A DNA stretch of 64,000 nucleotides. Origin: Paenibacillus sp. FSL K6-3182 (GTDB lineage Bacteria; Bacillota; Bacilli; Paenibacillales; Paenibacillaceae). The notes under the pieces are model-generated. The model had not been told where the DNA came from. It worked only from the letters and a program-made list of their open reading frames with translations, and did not search any database. How positions within the stretch are numbered: position 1 is the stretch's first letter; every line of letters begins with the position of its first letter. The translations under genes and the position numbers were made by a program. Shown piece by piece: positions 9,528-18,464 of the stretch. Location: contig NZ_CP150265.1 of assembly GCF_037976325.1 (NCBI RefSeq), positions 1,161,001-1,225,000 of the forward strand. Direction: 5' to 3'.

Positions 9528-9788
9528 ACGTTATCCCCTTTCAATTTCCTTCGATTTTTGGAGTTACATTTCAATCTTACAACATTCATGCAAATGAAAA
9601 GGTTTGACGTATTTTTCTTAGAAGCAACGGGTCTTTAATGAACAAAACCTTATCATGTAGGTTTAATCTTCAAAAAATATAGCAAGACGATAAATGAAAT
9701 TGTAATGAAAAATGCGAAACATAATGTGCTTAAAAACGCAATAAACAGGGTACATTCATACAAAGACGAATTCAGGGAGGTAGTACCC

Positions 9789-9911
9789 ATGAGCAAGAAA
9801 AAACTATTGATAACTGCAATTGGAGCTGGCGTCACTTATTTAATGAAAAACAAGGATGCGCGAGATAAGCTTGTCCATACGCTGCAAAATTTCAGGAAAA
9901 AGAATCGTTAA
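9789..9911 (+). CDS. Small basic protein, 40 aa
   Basis: 40 residues beginning MSKKKLLITAIGAGVTYLM and ending KNRDARDK-like then LQNFRKKNR. It has a short hydrophobic N-terminal segment (residues 5-20) followed by a basic amphipathic tail, so it is probably membrane-associated. GGGAGG lies 8 bases before the ATG, a strong site that supports translation despite the size. YtxH-like proteins have a similar design, but I cannot assign a family. Confidence 0.7.
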   Translation: MSKKKLLITAIGAGVTYLMKNKDARDKLVHTLQNFRKKNR

Positions 9912-10040
9912 TGGAATGATCGATAGTGGGCTCGGCAAATCAGCTTAGATGACAATTGGAAAAGAGAACGACTAGTTGGCTTCGATCATTTATGGTAAGA
10001 TGTCTAAGACTAATAAACGATAAAAAATCAATCAATAGGA

Positions 10041-10075
10041 GAAGCAGGGTACAAGATGATACCCTGCTTCTTTTT
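10041..10075 (+). terminator. Rho-independent terminator
   Basis: An 11-bp perfect stem (GAAGCAGGGTA/TACCCTGCTTC) with an 8-base loop is followed by TTTTTG. It lies 130 bases after the 40-residue gene and before the second acetyltransferase. Confidence 0.88.
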
Positions 10076-10120
10076 GTTTGGAAACGTTATATGCTTTGAG
10101 TAGCATAAAGGAGATTGAAA

Positions 10121-10597
10121 ATGCCTACTATAATTGCAAAACCATTTGATCAAGAAATGCAAAACCTGTTAAGCGATATACACACTGCCTATCACGCAGG
10201 GGAGCTTAGCCAAAAGGATAAATCAGAGCTTCCGGAAAACATATACGTCATCGAGGCTGAGGACGAGATGGTTGGATACGGAGTCGTTTGGGAGTACGAT
10301 AACGCCAAGCAGCTGATTCAGAAAGCAGAACAAGATTATTTTAACGATGATGAGAAGTATTTGGAGCGGGACTTTTATATTGAGATTAAAAACAAAAAGA
10401 ACTTTGTATTTATAGAAGCACTTGATGTTTTAAAGGAATTTGAAGGCAAGGGTTACGCTGCTGCCTTTATTCAATGGGTTAAAGCAAAATATCCGAATAA
10501 AAAGATGTATGTATATACGTTGGATAAAACAAGGAACTTTTGGTATAAGCAAGGCTTTGAGCCTTTGGGAAACACCGTTTGGATGACTTTTAATTAA
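10121..10597 (+). CDS. GNAT family N-acetyltransferase
   Basis: 158 residues. The GNAT core is visible: the strand NFVFIEALDVLKEFEGKGYA carries the acetyl-CoA-binding motif (R/Q-x-x-G-x-G/A here as FEGKGYA), followed by AAFIQWVKAKYPNKKMYVYTL and the terminal NFWYKQGFEPLG. AAGGAG is 7 bases before the ATG at 10121, so an in-frame TTG at 10115 is not needed. The substrate is unknown. A single gene. Confidence 0.87.
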   Translation: MPTIIAKPFDQEMQNLLSDIHTAYHAGELSQKDKSELPENIYVIEAEDEMVGYGVVWEYDNAKQLIQKAEQDYFNDDEKYLERDFYIEIKNKKNFVFIEALDVLKEFEGKGYAAAFIQWVKAKYPNKKMYVYTLDKTRNFWYKQGFEPLGNTVWMTFN

Positions 10598-10770
10598 AGG
10601 TTGAAAAATGGGCCTAGGCTACTGTCTCAAGGATAGAGGTTTATGTCGATTATATCGTTTTATTATGCTATACTTACTTGTTATGTCTTAAAGGAACGGT
10701 TTTTGGAAATGCTATGCGATTATAAAAGCAGCATGATTGAGAATATAAGGCTTCAAATGAAGGAGAAAAG

Positions 10771-11916
10771 ATGACTTTTAATGATCTAAATTTTAGCCCT
10801 GCAATTCTGAAGGCGCTAACCAAGGAAAACTACACGAAGCCTACGCCTATTCAGGAGCAGGCTATTCCCGTAGTACTAGCGGGCAAAGATTTGTTTGGCT
10901 GCGCTCAGACAGGGACAGGGAAAACGGCTGCATTCGCATTACCCATCATTCAGTTATTAAGCGGCCAACCTACTAAACCGGGGGCACAGCGACGTATTCG
11001 CTCATTGATTTTGACTCCTACAAGAGAGCTTGCCCTCCAGATAGAAGAAAACATGCGTGCATACGGACAATTTACCGACTTGCGCAGTGTAGCTATCGTG
11101 GGCGGCGTTTCACAGAAGGTTCAGGAGCGTGCACTTCGACAAGGCGCTGATGTTATTATTGCCACTCCAGGCAGACTTATCGATCTTATTAATCAAAAGT
11201 TTGTTGATTTGCAATATGTACAAATATTAGTGCTTGATGAAGCAGATCGAATGCTCGATATGGGCTTTATCCACGATGTGAAGAGAATCATCGCCAAAAT
11301 GCCAAGAAAAAAGCAAACACTCTTTTTCTCGGCTACGATGCCTCCAGAAATTTCGAAGCTTGTCAAAACGCTGCTTGTTAATCCGGCGAAAGTGGAAATA
11401 ACTCCAGCTTCCTCAACAGTGGATCGAATAGAGCAATCTGTCTATTTTGTAGATAAAGGTAATAAACAAGATTTATTGAATGACCTGCTGCAGGATAAAT
11501 CCATCGCTTCGGCGCTTGTATTTACTCGAACGAAGCATGGTGCAGATCGTGTAGTGCGCGGACTGACTAAAGTGAATATTTCTGCACAGGCTATTCATGG
11601 AAACAAGTCTCAAAATGCCCGCCAAAATGCGTTAACTAATTTTAGAAGCGGTGCAACTCGAGTACTGGTTGCCACAGATATTGCGGCGAGAGGTATCGAT
11701 ATTGACGAGCTTTCGCATGTCATTAATTTCAACCTTCCTAATATTTCAGAAACGTATGTTCATCGCATTGGCCGTACAGGCAGAGCTGGTTTAAGTGGAA
11801 TCGCCATCTCTTTTTGCGAAGTGGATGAAATTCCTTATTTGAAGGATATTGAGAAAATGATTCGCAAAACTATACCTGTAGTAACCGAACGTCCTGATGG
11901 GGTTCTGATCAGTTAA
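10771..11916 (+). CDS. DEAD-box ATP-dependent RNA helicase (RhlE-like)
   Basis: 381 residues, RNA duplex unwinding driven by ATP. All motifs are visible in order: Q motif (PTPIQEQAIP), motif I (AQTGTGKT), Ia (PTRELALQ), GG, Ib (TPGRL), II (DEAD), III (SAT), IV (ALVFTRTK), V (ATDIAARGIDI) and VI (HRIGRTGRAG). It ends soon after motif VI without the long basic tail of cold-shock helicases such as CshA, so it is a minimal RhlE-like form. AGGAG precedes the ATG by about 6 bases. A small gene follows 47-65 bases downstream and probably shares the transcript. Confidence 0.95.
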   Translation: MTFNDLNFSPAILKALTKENYTKPTPIQEQAIPVVLAGKDLFGCAQTGTGKTAAFALPIIQLLSGQPTKPGAQRRIRSLILTPTRELALQIEENMRAYGQFTDLRSVAIVGGVSQKVQERALRQGADVIIATPGRLIDLINQKFVDLQYVQILVLDEADRMLDMGFIHDVKRIIAKMPRKKQTLFFSATMPPEISKLVKTLLVNPAKVEITPASSTVDRIEQSVYFVDKGNKQDLLNDLLQDKSIASALVFTRTKHGADRVVRGLTKVNISAQAIHGNKSQNARQNALTNFRSGATRVLVATDIAARGIDIDELSHVINFNLPNISETYVHRIGRTGRAGLSGIAISFCEVDEIPYLKDIEKMIRKTIPVVTERPDGVLIS

Positions 11917-11963
11917 GCAACGAAGAAAGCCGAAATATAATAAATTGACCTAGGGGTGATCGT

Positions 11964-12269
11964 CTGAGAAAGCAAAAGCCAATGTCATTCGAAGATTTGT
12001 TGAAGGAATTGCAAGGACAGAAGTCGATTCAGGAAGATCCGAATCATGTTTCATTTGATGATTTGTTTAAAGAATCGTTTATGAGCAAGCATTCCAGCTT
12101 TACAAGCTTTAGCGCGTTTCTTGAGAAGGGCAACTTTCAAGTAGAAACAAGAGAAGATGTTCAGAACATTCCGGATGAGCTATTTGATCGTCACGTTGCA
12201 AGAGAAACGGATTTTGCCAATTGGCAGTCTATGCTCGATACAGCAACTTCGGAATACAGCGGCAAGTAA
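11964..12269 (+). CDS. Small acidic hypothetical protein downstream of the helicase
   Basis: About 101 residues if translation starts at CTG 11964, or 95 from ATG 11982. The only good ribosome site (AGGGGTGATC) ends so that CTG 11964 falls at normal spacing, while ATG 11982 has no nearby site; an in-frame stop just upstream excludes longer forms. The N-terminus carries two similar motifs, MSFEDLLKEL and VSFDDLFKES, about 25 residues apart, followed by ETREDVQNIPDELFDRHVAR. I recognise no domain. The position after the DEAD-box gene suggests a linked role, but nothing in the sequence proves it. Confidence 0.65.
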   Translation: MRKQKPMSFEDLLKELQGQKSIQEDPNHVSFDDLFKESFMSKHSSFTSFSAFLEKGNFQVETREDVQNIPDELFDRHVARETDFANWQSMLDTATSEYSGK

Positions 12270-12301
12270 GTGCCAGCATTGCGTCAATTATAGGCAAGTA
12301 G

Positions 12302-12335
12302 AAGCTTGAGCCCATCGCGGCTCAAGCTTTTTTTT
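12302..12335 (+). terminator. Rho-independent terminator
   Basis: An 11-bp perfect stem (AAGCTTGAGCC/GGCTCAAGCTT) with loop CATCGC and a T run. It closes the helicase transcript. Confidence 0.93.
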
Positions 12336-12439
12336 GTTTATTTTGATGTTAATTTCACATTGTAATGAGCCATTCACGCTCTGTTCATATTCCAAACGTA
12401 AACTTCAGCTATCAAGAGAAGGAATGGAGATGGTTGAAC

Positions 12440-13537
12440 ATGTTTCTAGCACTGCGCGAATTGAAATATGCGAAAGGCAGATATTTTCTAATTGGATTAA
12501 TAATGGTTCTGGTCGCATGGTTAACCTTTATGGTTTCAGGATTAGCCAATGGGCTTTCATCAGATAATGCATCCATTCTAAAAAATATGGACGCCGATTA
12601 TTTCGTGCTTCAGACGGATTCCGAGCATAAGCTGACGCGGTCCGCACTAGGTACCGAGAAGCTGGAGGAGGTCAGGCAATTAGAAGGACTCTCACAATCC
12701 GAACCGCTTGGGCAAACGATGCTTTCGGTATATCGGAATGATTCCAAGAAGAAGATAGATATTGCTTTGTTTGGTATCGAGCCAAGTGGAAAGGTAATGC
12801 CTAGTATTACTGAAGGGAAAAGCATGGGGGCAAGCAATGAAGTGGTCGTTGACTCCTCGTTAAAAGAACAAGGCGTGCAAATTGGCGATACGCTAGGAGA
12901 TCAAGAGCTCGGCATTGAATGGAAGGTCGTCGGTTTTACCACTAATCAGAAGTTCAGTCATACGCCGGTTGCATTTATGGATATCCAAAATTTTAATAAG
13001 CTGATGCAAGCATCCTTCGGTAAGCAAACAGCTTCCTATAACGCTATTGTCATTCATTCAGATAATCTAAACAAAGAATCATTGCAAAAGAGTGTAGCAG
13101 ATACGGAGGTTATTACAAAAAAAGAAGCGGTACAGGGCATTCCGGGTTTTAAAGAGGAGCAAGGCTCCCTGACGATGATGATCGCTTTCTTAATTGTTAT
13201 TGCCGCTTTCATACAAGCTGTTTTCTTCTATGTCATTACACTGCAGAAAATTAGCCAATTTGGAGTGTTGAAGGCAATCGGAGCAAAGACGTCCTATCTG
13301 GCAGCAAATTTAGTGGGACAAGTATTGCTTTTGGCTATTGTGGCTGTTGCAATAAGCATTGGACTTACTTTTGGCGTAAGTGCGATTTTGCCAGTGAGCA
13401 TGCCTTTTGAGTTAGGTGTAAATATATTGTCTCAATATTCCGGTTTACTTATTCTAGTCTCGATTATCGGTGCGTTGCTGTCCTTAAATCGGATTGCAAA
13501 AGTTGATGCGATTGAAGCGATTGGGAGGGTTGAATAA
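12440..13537 (+). CDS. FtsX/MacB-type ABC transporter permease
   Basis: About 365 residues. One N-terminal membrane helix (RYFLIGLIMVLVAWLTFMVS), a large extracytoplasmic domain of about 220 residues (MacB periplasmic-core type), then three C-terminal helices with the FtsX signature (FGVLKAIGAKTSYLAANLVGQ). The start at ATG 12440 begins the conserved MFLALRELKYAKGRY; a TTG at 12434 is closer to the GGAG and is an alternative, and the frame is open back to 12365. Its stop overlaps the next ATG by one base (TAATG), so it is coupled to its ATPase. The likely role is export or mechanotransmission, not import. Confidence 0.9.
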   Translation: MFLALRELKYAKGRYFLIGLIMVLVAWLTFMVSGLANGLSSDNASILKNMDADYFVLQTDSEHKLTRSALGTEKLEEVRQLEGLSQSEPLGQTMLSVYRNDSKKKIDIALFGIEPSGKVMPSITEGKSMGASNEVVVDSSLKEQGVQIGDTLGDQELGIEWKVVGFTTNQKFSHTPVAFMDIQNFNKLMQASFGKQTASYNAIVIHSDNLNKESLQKSVADTEVITKKEAVQGIPGFKEEQGSLTMMIAFLIVIAAFIQAVFFYVITLQKISQFGVLKAIGAKTSYLAANLVGQVLLLAIVAVAISIGLTFGVSAILPVSMPFELGVNILSQYSGLLILVSIIGALLSLNRIAKVDAIEAIGRVE

Positions 13538-14262
13538 TGAAGGAAAAACTTATTCTTGAGCATGTAAATAAAGTGTATGGCGAAGGTGAAACAGCTGTTA
13601 CGGCGCTGCAAAAGGTCTCTTTAAGCGTAAAAGCAGGAGAGTTTGTCGCTGTTGTTGGACCATCGGGTTCGGGCAAAAGTACTTTTCTTTCCATAGCGGG
13701 GGCGCTGCTCTCACCGTCAAGCGGACGGATTTTAATTAATGAGAAGGATGTCACGAATTTATCTTCAAGCGAATTAAGCGAGGTTAGAGTCAAAAATCTT
13801 GGTTTTATTTTTCAAGCATCCAATCTTGTTCCTTATTTAAGAGTAGTGGATCAACTGCTGCTTGTATCGAAGCTAGCAGGTACAGATGGCAAAGAAGCGC
13901 TTGTGAAAGCTAAAGCGCTTCTTGAGAAAGTAGGACTGCTGCATCGGATGAATTATTATCCGGAGAAGCTGTCCGGCGGAGAACGCCAACGGGTTGCCAT
14001 TGCTAGGGCATTCATGAATGATCCCGGTGTTATTCTAGCCGACGAGCCGACAGCCAGCCTCGATTCTAAACGGGGTAGAGCGGTAGTGGAGCTCATGGCT
14101 TCAGAGGTTAAGCAACGGGGCAAGGCGGCCGTTATGGTCACCCATGACGAGCGTGTATTGGATTTATGTGACCGGATCGTAACGATTAAGGACGGTATGC
14201 TTTTTGAGCAAAATGATCATGCTGCTGCGAGCAATAGGCCAGATGCAGTCGCACATAGGTGA
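13537..14262 (+). CDS. ABC transporter ATP-binding protein (LolD/MacB type)
   Basis: 241 residues. Walker A GPSGSGKST, Q-loop region (IFQASNLVPYL), signature LSGGERQR, Walker B VILADEPTASLD and switch VTHD are all intact. It is translationally coupled to the FtsX-type permease, forming a two-gene exporter. In this family such pairs move lipids or peptides or handle antimicrobials; no regulatory two-component genes lie beside this pair, so the substrate cannot be guessed. Confidence 0.94.
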   Translation: MKEKLILEHVNKVYGEGETAVTALQKVSLSVKAGEFVAVVGPSGSGKSTFLSIAGALLSPSSGRILINEKDVTNLSSSELSEVRVKNLGFIFQASNLVPYLRVVDQLLLVSKLAGTDGKEALVKAKALLEKVGLLHRMNYYPEKLSGGERQRVAIARAFMNDPGVILADEPTASLDSKRGRAVVELMASEVKQRGKAAVMVTHDERVLDLCDRIVTIKDGMLFEQNDHAAASNRPDAVAHR

Positions 14263-14315
14263 ATGAAGGTTGATTAAGCAGTGTTCTCTTGCACGTCTTG
14301 CATCAAGTTTAGATG

Positions 14316-14359
14316 GGATGTCTCTGAAGGTCTATGACCTTTAGGGACATCCTTTTTTT
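14316..14359 (+). terminator. Rho-independent terminator
   Basis: Long hairpin with outer stem GGATGTC/GACATCC and inner stem AAGGTC/GACCTT, then seven T. It closes the ABC exporter operon. Confidence 0.9.
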
Positions 14360-14528
14360 CTGAAAAACCCCATGAGGAAGACGGAGTGTGAGTTCATTGG
14401 CAGCAGCTGTTTTGGGGAAATGCGTTTCGCTTCATACTTTGCATGTTTAATAAAGTAAGACCCTGCTGCAGCTAATATTGGATATGCATGTAGTCAGGTT
14501 GAGAGTTCATACAGAAGGAGATGAGACG

Positions 14529-15401
14529 ATGGGCAAATGGAAAACATCGCGGGTTTGGCGCAGTATTGGTTTGCTATTGCTCATGCTTTGCTGCATGGGG
14601 TTAATCGTATCTGCTTCTAATCCGAATACACCTGAAGGATTTTTAATTATCGCACATCGTGGGGCTTCTGGTGATGCTCCTGAGAATACGATGGCCGCCT
14701 TTGAGCAAGCGGAGCGTCTGGGTACTGATTTTATCGAATTTGATGTACAGCTAAGCAAAGACGGTGAACTAGTTGTCATTCATGATGATACGGTGGATAG
14801 AACGACGCAATATACAGGAGCTGTGGACGATTATACATTAAGTGAACTTGAAAATATGGATGCTAAGAATGATAAAAAAACTGACGATACGGATGAGAAG
14901 ATCGTTTCATTCGAAGAAGTTATGCACCGTTTTGCTGGAAAGCTAGGCATGCTCATCGAGATTAAAGAATCAAAGCTTTATCCTGGCGTGGAAGAGAAGG
15001 TGGCTGAGGTCGTACGTCGTTATGAGCTTTTGCTCCAAGTTAATGGCTTAGAGGAGGGCCGAAATTTTACAGCGGTTGAACATGTCAAAAATAGCGTGGG
15101 TATCATTATTCAATCCTATAACTTTCAATCCACCCGTCTAATTCACTCCCTGCTGCCGGACATCCCGATTGCTGCGCTTATTCAGGAGGATCAGCATCCT
15201 CTGTCAGAGAAGACGCTGGATGAACTTGTTTCTTTCGCGGATTACATTCATTACAATCATGAATTGCTTGACGAGAAGATCGTAGAGCAAATTCATCATC
15301 GCAACCGGAAGGTCATGGCGTGGACGATACAGTCAGAGCAAGATATGATACGGATGAAAAAGCTCGGAGTGGATGGGGTTATTACCGATTTTCCGGGGTA
15401 A
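14529..15401 (+). CDS. Secreted glycerophosphodiester phosphodiesterase
   Basis: About 290 residues. An N-terminal hydrophobic signal or anchor (residues about 12-30, IGLLLLMLCCMGLIV) is followed by a GDPD TIM barrel: HRGASGDAPENT with the catalytic His and Glu, FIEFDVQLSKDG with the metal-binding Glu and Asp, and VIHDDTVDRTT with the second catalytic His. It hydrolyses glycerophosphodiesters to glycerol-3-phosphate and an alcohol outside the membrane, and may act on lipoteichoic-acid-like polymers. The start at 14529 is set by GGAG 8 bases upstream; the frame is open back to 14478 but would spoil the signal peptide. A single gene. Confidence 0.92.
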   Translation: MGKWKTSRVWRSIGLLLLMLCCMGLIVSASNPNTPEGFLIIAHRGASGDAPENTMAAFEQAERLGTDFIEFDVQLSKDGELVVIHDDTVDRTTQYTGAVDDYTLSELENMDAKNDKKTDDTDEKIVSFEEVMHRFAGKLGMLIEIKESKLYPGVEEKVAEVVRRYELLLQVNGLEEGRNFTAVEHVKNSVGIIIQSYNFQSTRLIHSLLPDIPIAALIQEDQHPLSEKTLDELVSFADYIHYNHELLDEKIVEQIHHRNRKVMAWTIQSEQDMIRMKKLGVDGVITDFPG

Positions 15402-15505
15402 GGAATATACGAGAAACTATACTTCCTTCTATACAAAATTATTCAATCAAATACAAATGTTGCCATAATGTGAGGTTTGATGAATAATAGGGGGAGAAGG
15501 GTGGG

Positions 15506-16336
15506 ATGGTCATGAAAATGGCTTTTACTGTCGATGTAGAGGATTGGTTTTGCAGTCCGAACCTGTCTCTTTCCGAATGGGCTGACTGCGAATTAAGGCT
15601 TGAGCAGCCCGTTCATCAAATATTGGACCTTCTGGACGAATATGAGGCGACGGGCACTTTTTTTGTCCTGGGCTGGATCGCTGAGAAAAGGCCTGATTTG
15701 GTGAAAGAAATATATCGAAGAGGTCATGAAATTGCATCACACGGCTATTCCCATCGTCTCGTTTATGATCAATCAACACTAGAATTTAAAGCGGATATTA
15801 GGCTGTCAAAAGATATTTTAGAGCATTTGATCGGTTCAAAGGTGACTGGGTATCGTGCCCCCTGTTTTTCTATGACAGATTGGGGACTTGATATTTTAAT
15901 AGAAGAAGGATTCGCTTACGATTCTAGTATTAGTCCGAATACACCAAATAACCTATATTCCAAGTTTAATTTGTCCTCGAAAGTTGCGCAATCTTTTAAA
16001 ATAAAAGATCATCTATGGGAAGTGCCGTTGCCTGCTTTTCGCTTAGGCGGCGTTAATATTCCATGGGGCGGCGGAGGGTATTTTCGAATTTATCCTTATC
16101 GTTTTTTTTATAGCGGAGCACGAAAAATTATAGGCGATAAAGATTATTTCGTTTATTATATCCACCCTTATGATTTAGACTACGATCAACCGCAAATTTT
16201 TAACACCTCTTGGTCAAATGGCATTCGAAGATACTACGGATTAAGGGATACATACGCAAAAATAAAACAATTATTGTCGGATTTCAACTGTATGTCCATA
16301 AGTAAATATGATCCTCAAATCGGGGGAATACATTAG
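15506..16336 (+). CDS. Polysaccharide deacetylase (NodB/DUF3473 type)
   Basis: 276 residues. The NodB fold motifs are present: FTVDVEDW with the catalytic and metal Asp, HEIASHGYSH with the HxxxH zinc ligands, and YRAPCFS (motif 3). The C-terminal YYIHPYDLD matches the DUF3473 extension found in deacetylases of exopolysaccharide clusters. No signal peptide is seen, so it probably acts on a cytoplasmic precursor. ATGs at 15506 and 15512 follow a G-rich ribosome site; either may be used. A methyltransferase starts 1 base after its stop, so they are one operon. Confidence 0.9.
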   Translation: MVMKMAFTVDVEDWFCSPNLSLSEWADCELRLEQPVHQILDLLDEYEATGTFFVLGWIAEKRPDLVKEIYRRGHEIASHGYSHRLVYDQSTLEFKADIRLSKDILEHLIGSKVTGYRAPCFSMTDWGLDILIEEGFAYDSSISPNTPNNLYSKFNLSSKVAQSFKIKDHLWEVPLPAFRLGGVNIPWGGGGYFRIYPYRFFYSGARKIIGDKDYFVYYIHPYDLDYDQPQIFNTSWSNGIRRYYGLRDTYAKIKQLLSDFNCMSISKYDPQIGGIH

Positions 16337-16337
16337 C

Positions 16338-17177
16338 GTGGCCACGAAAACAGAGATTATGTCTAACCGGCGTTTATTGGATGGTGTCGCTTATTTATTT
16401 TGCAGAGAAATGGGGATTAGAAGGGTAAAGATACAGAAACCATCGGCAGAAGAAGTGAATATGCTCCTTATGAACGGCATTTTATCCGAAGATCTTAAGC
16501 TTGTGGAAAAATCATTTGGTTACGCTTGTTACGAATATTACAGGCAGCTATATGACCCCGATTCCTTTGACCACCTTCTTATCGCAGAGGCCAAAAATCG
16601 AAGGAAAATGCTGGACTTGTGCTGTGGGGGAGGGGCTACCGTATTCTCTTTACTTCAGAACGAGCCGGATATTATATATGGAATCGATTCGGACGCGCAC
16701 CAGATCGGTCTTCTAGAAGCACTGCTCCACAGAAGTGAAGCTTATAACAAAGTAGTCACAACGATAGCAGATGCGCACCATATTCCGCTTGCGAACCATT
16801 CAGTTGATTTTGTCGTTTGTAGAGTAGCGCTGCAATATCTTCATGTGGAGCAGGTGCTGCAGGAGGTTTTTCGTGTATTGTCCCCGCGAGGAAGGGTGTT
16901 TTTTCTCGTACATGGCTCGGGATATATATTGGATTATTTATTTGCGCGAAGAGCTATATTGAATAAAAAAAGTTTGAAATTTGCAATATATAAGCTTTTT
17001 CATTTAAGCAGTAAGGCTAAGGAGTTTAACCGCGCGCAAGCGAATTTTTTGACCGCAAAGGATTTGAAAGAGAAGCTGGCTGCTGCAGGATTTCGAGACA
17101 TGAAGGTGCACACCCATAAAGAATGGATGAAAATGGGGGTGTTTCCGGTTTATTTTGCGGTAACGGCTGAGAACTGA
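16338..17177 (+). CDS. Class I SAM-dependent methyltransferase
   Basis: About 279 residues. Motif I is MLDLCCGGGATVFSLL, the acidic end of strand 2 is YGIDSD, and AHHIPLANHSVDFVVCRVALQYL is the UbiE/COQ5-like motif; VLSPRGRVFFLVHG follows. A ~75-residue N-terminal extension precedes the domain. The start is taken as GTG 16338, one base after the deacetylase stop and about 10 bases after GGGGG; the frame is open to an ATG at 16308 inside the upstream gene. The tight coupling suggests both enzymes modify the same glycan or lipid-linked intermediate (inference). Confidence 0.87.
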   Translation: MATKTEIMSNRRLLDGVAYLFCREMGIRRVKIQKPSAEEVNMLLMNGILSEDLKLVEKSFGYACYEYYRQLYDPDSFDHLLIAEAKNRRKMLDLCCGGGATVFSLLQNEPDIIYGIDSDAHQIGLLEALLHRSEAYNKVVTTIADAHHIPLANHSVDFVVCRVALQYLHVEQVLQEVFRVLSPRGRVFFLVHGSGYILDYLFARRAILNKKSLKFAIYKLFHLSSKAKEFNRAQANFLTAKDLKEKLAAAGFRDMKVHTHKEWMKMGVFPVYFAVTAEN

Positions 17178-17202
17178 ATATAGTCTGCTCAAAGACAACG
17201 GT

Positions 17203-17227
17203 AACCCAAGTTAAGTAAACTTGGGTT
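17203..17227. terminator. Hairpin between convergent genes
   Basis: AACCCAAGTT, loop AAGTA, AACTTGGGTT, with only a weak T tract on either side. It lies between the methyltransferase and the convergent LacI-family gene and is probably a weak bidirectional terminator. Confidence 0.65.
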
Positions 17228-17278
17228 ATTGCTGCTTGACTATGTACTTTGTTTGCTACTCTCGAGTCAAAGCACATA

Positions 17279-18289
17279 TTAAATACTGCGTACGCTGTCT
17301 CTAATCATAAGTTCTGTACCCAGCATGACATGGTGAATGATTTCTTTACCTTCGAGCATTTCAATAAGAATTTGCGCCGCTTGGGAGCCTAACTCGTATT
17401 TATGCTGGTGAACGGTAGTAAGCGCGGGTGTGCAATAAGCCGTTAAATCAATGTTGTCGAAGCCGATGATCGATATATCATCAGGTACCTTTTTTCCCAT
17501 ATCCTTAACGCCCTGCAAAGCCCCGAGAGCCATTAAGTCGCTGGAGCAAAATATAGCAGTCACTTCAGGACGGCTGGACAATATTTGGCGTGCGGCCTCT
17601 CTTCCACCATGCTCGGAAAATGAACCATTCAGCACAAGTGTTTCATCAAAGGGAACACTGCTGCTTTGCAGTGCTTGACGGTAGCCCTCTAGCCTAAGCA
17701 GGCTTACAGCTGCTTGCTCATGGCCGTTTATCATGGCGATATGGCGATGTCCTGATTCGAGCAGATGGTTGGTTGCCGCAAGAGCACCCGTTGTATTATC
17801 CGAAGTAACGTATCCGACGTTAGGCCCTTGAAGAGTGATATCAATAAGGACGCATGGAATATCAGACGATACGATTTCCTCCAAATAAGGATCGTCTAAT
17901 CGAATACCCATGATGATAACCCCGTCTACGCCTCGTTCCTGGCATAATGTTTTATATGATTTTACCTTTTGTTTCTGAGGTGTTGTACTGAATAGGACAA
18001 GGTCATAATCGAGTTCGCCTGAACGATCATTTATTCCGCACAGGACTTCGAATGCGATATTGTCTTTGGAGCTGTCTCTTGTAACATTGGAGAGAAGGAG
18101 GCCAAGTGTCTTTGTTTTTTTCGATATGAGCGACCTTGCAGCCATATTAGGGCTATAACCGAGCTGGTCTGCTATAGTCTTAATTTTGAGCCGAGTGCCC
18201 TCGTTAACGTCGTCATAGCCGTTCAAGGCACGCGATACTGTAGTAACAGATACACTAGCAGCTTTAGCTATATCTTTAATCGTAACCAT
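17279..18289 (-). CDS. LacI family transcriptional repressor of the adjacent saccharide operon
   Basis: About 336 residues. The N-terminal LacI helix-turn-helix and hinge read VTIKDIAKAASVSVTTVSRA, then GYSPNMAARSL, followed by a periplasmic-binding-protein-like sugar domain (DISIIGFDNIDLTAYCTPALTTV near the C-terminus). The start at 18289 has GGAGG 6 bases upstream; the frame is open to 18316. It is divergent from the debranching-enzyme operon, and two palindromes of the LacI type (TCCGAAACGTTTCGGA) lie between them, so it most likely represses that operon until an oligosaccharide binds. Confidence 0.93.
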   Translation of the reverse strand: MVTIKDIAKAASVSVTTVSRALNGYDDVNEGTRLKIKTIADQLGYSPNMAARSLISKKTKTLGLLLSNVTRDSSKDNIAFEVLCGINDRSGELDYDLVLFSTTPQKQKVKSYKTLCQERGVDGVIIMGIRLDDPYLEEIVSSDIPCVLIDITLQGPNVGYVTSDNTTGALAATNHLLESGHRHIAMINGHEQAAVSLLRLEGYRQALQSSSVPFDETLVLNGSFSEHGGREAARQILSSRPEVTAIFCSSDLMALGALQGVKDMGKKVPDDISIIGFDNIDLTAYCTPALTTVHQHKYELGSQAAQILIEMLEGKEIIHHVMLGTELMIRDSVRSI

Positions 18290-18355
18290 ACAATACCTCC
18301 GAAATGTTGAAAACATGTAATGTATTATGATAAAAATTAAAAAATAAATTGACTC

Positions 18356-18384
18356 TTGTAAATGCTTTCATCATGATCTATAAT
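18356..18384 (+). promoter_or_regulatory. Sigma-A-type promoter of the saccharide operon
   Basis: TTGTAA (18356-18361), 17 bases, TATAAT (18379-18384). A TTGACT just upstream overlaps. The expected start point (about 18391) lies just before the first LacI operator. Confidence 0.7.
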
Positions 18385-18398
18385 TCGATTATAACTTA

Positions 18399-18414
18399 TC
18401 CGAAACGTTTTGGA
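18399..18414. promoter_or_regulatory. LacI-type operator 1
   Basis: TCCGAAACGTTTTGGA, an imperfect palindrome centred on the CpG, about 10-20 bases after the predicted start point. It is the same motif as operator 2 with one arm changed. The repressor gene is next to it. Confidence 0.8.
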
Positions 18415-18464
18415 AAGTTAGATTGCTTCGTCGAAAATGAGTAAGCATATTTTTTTGCCTCTTT

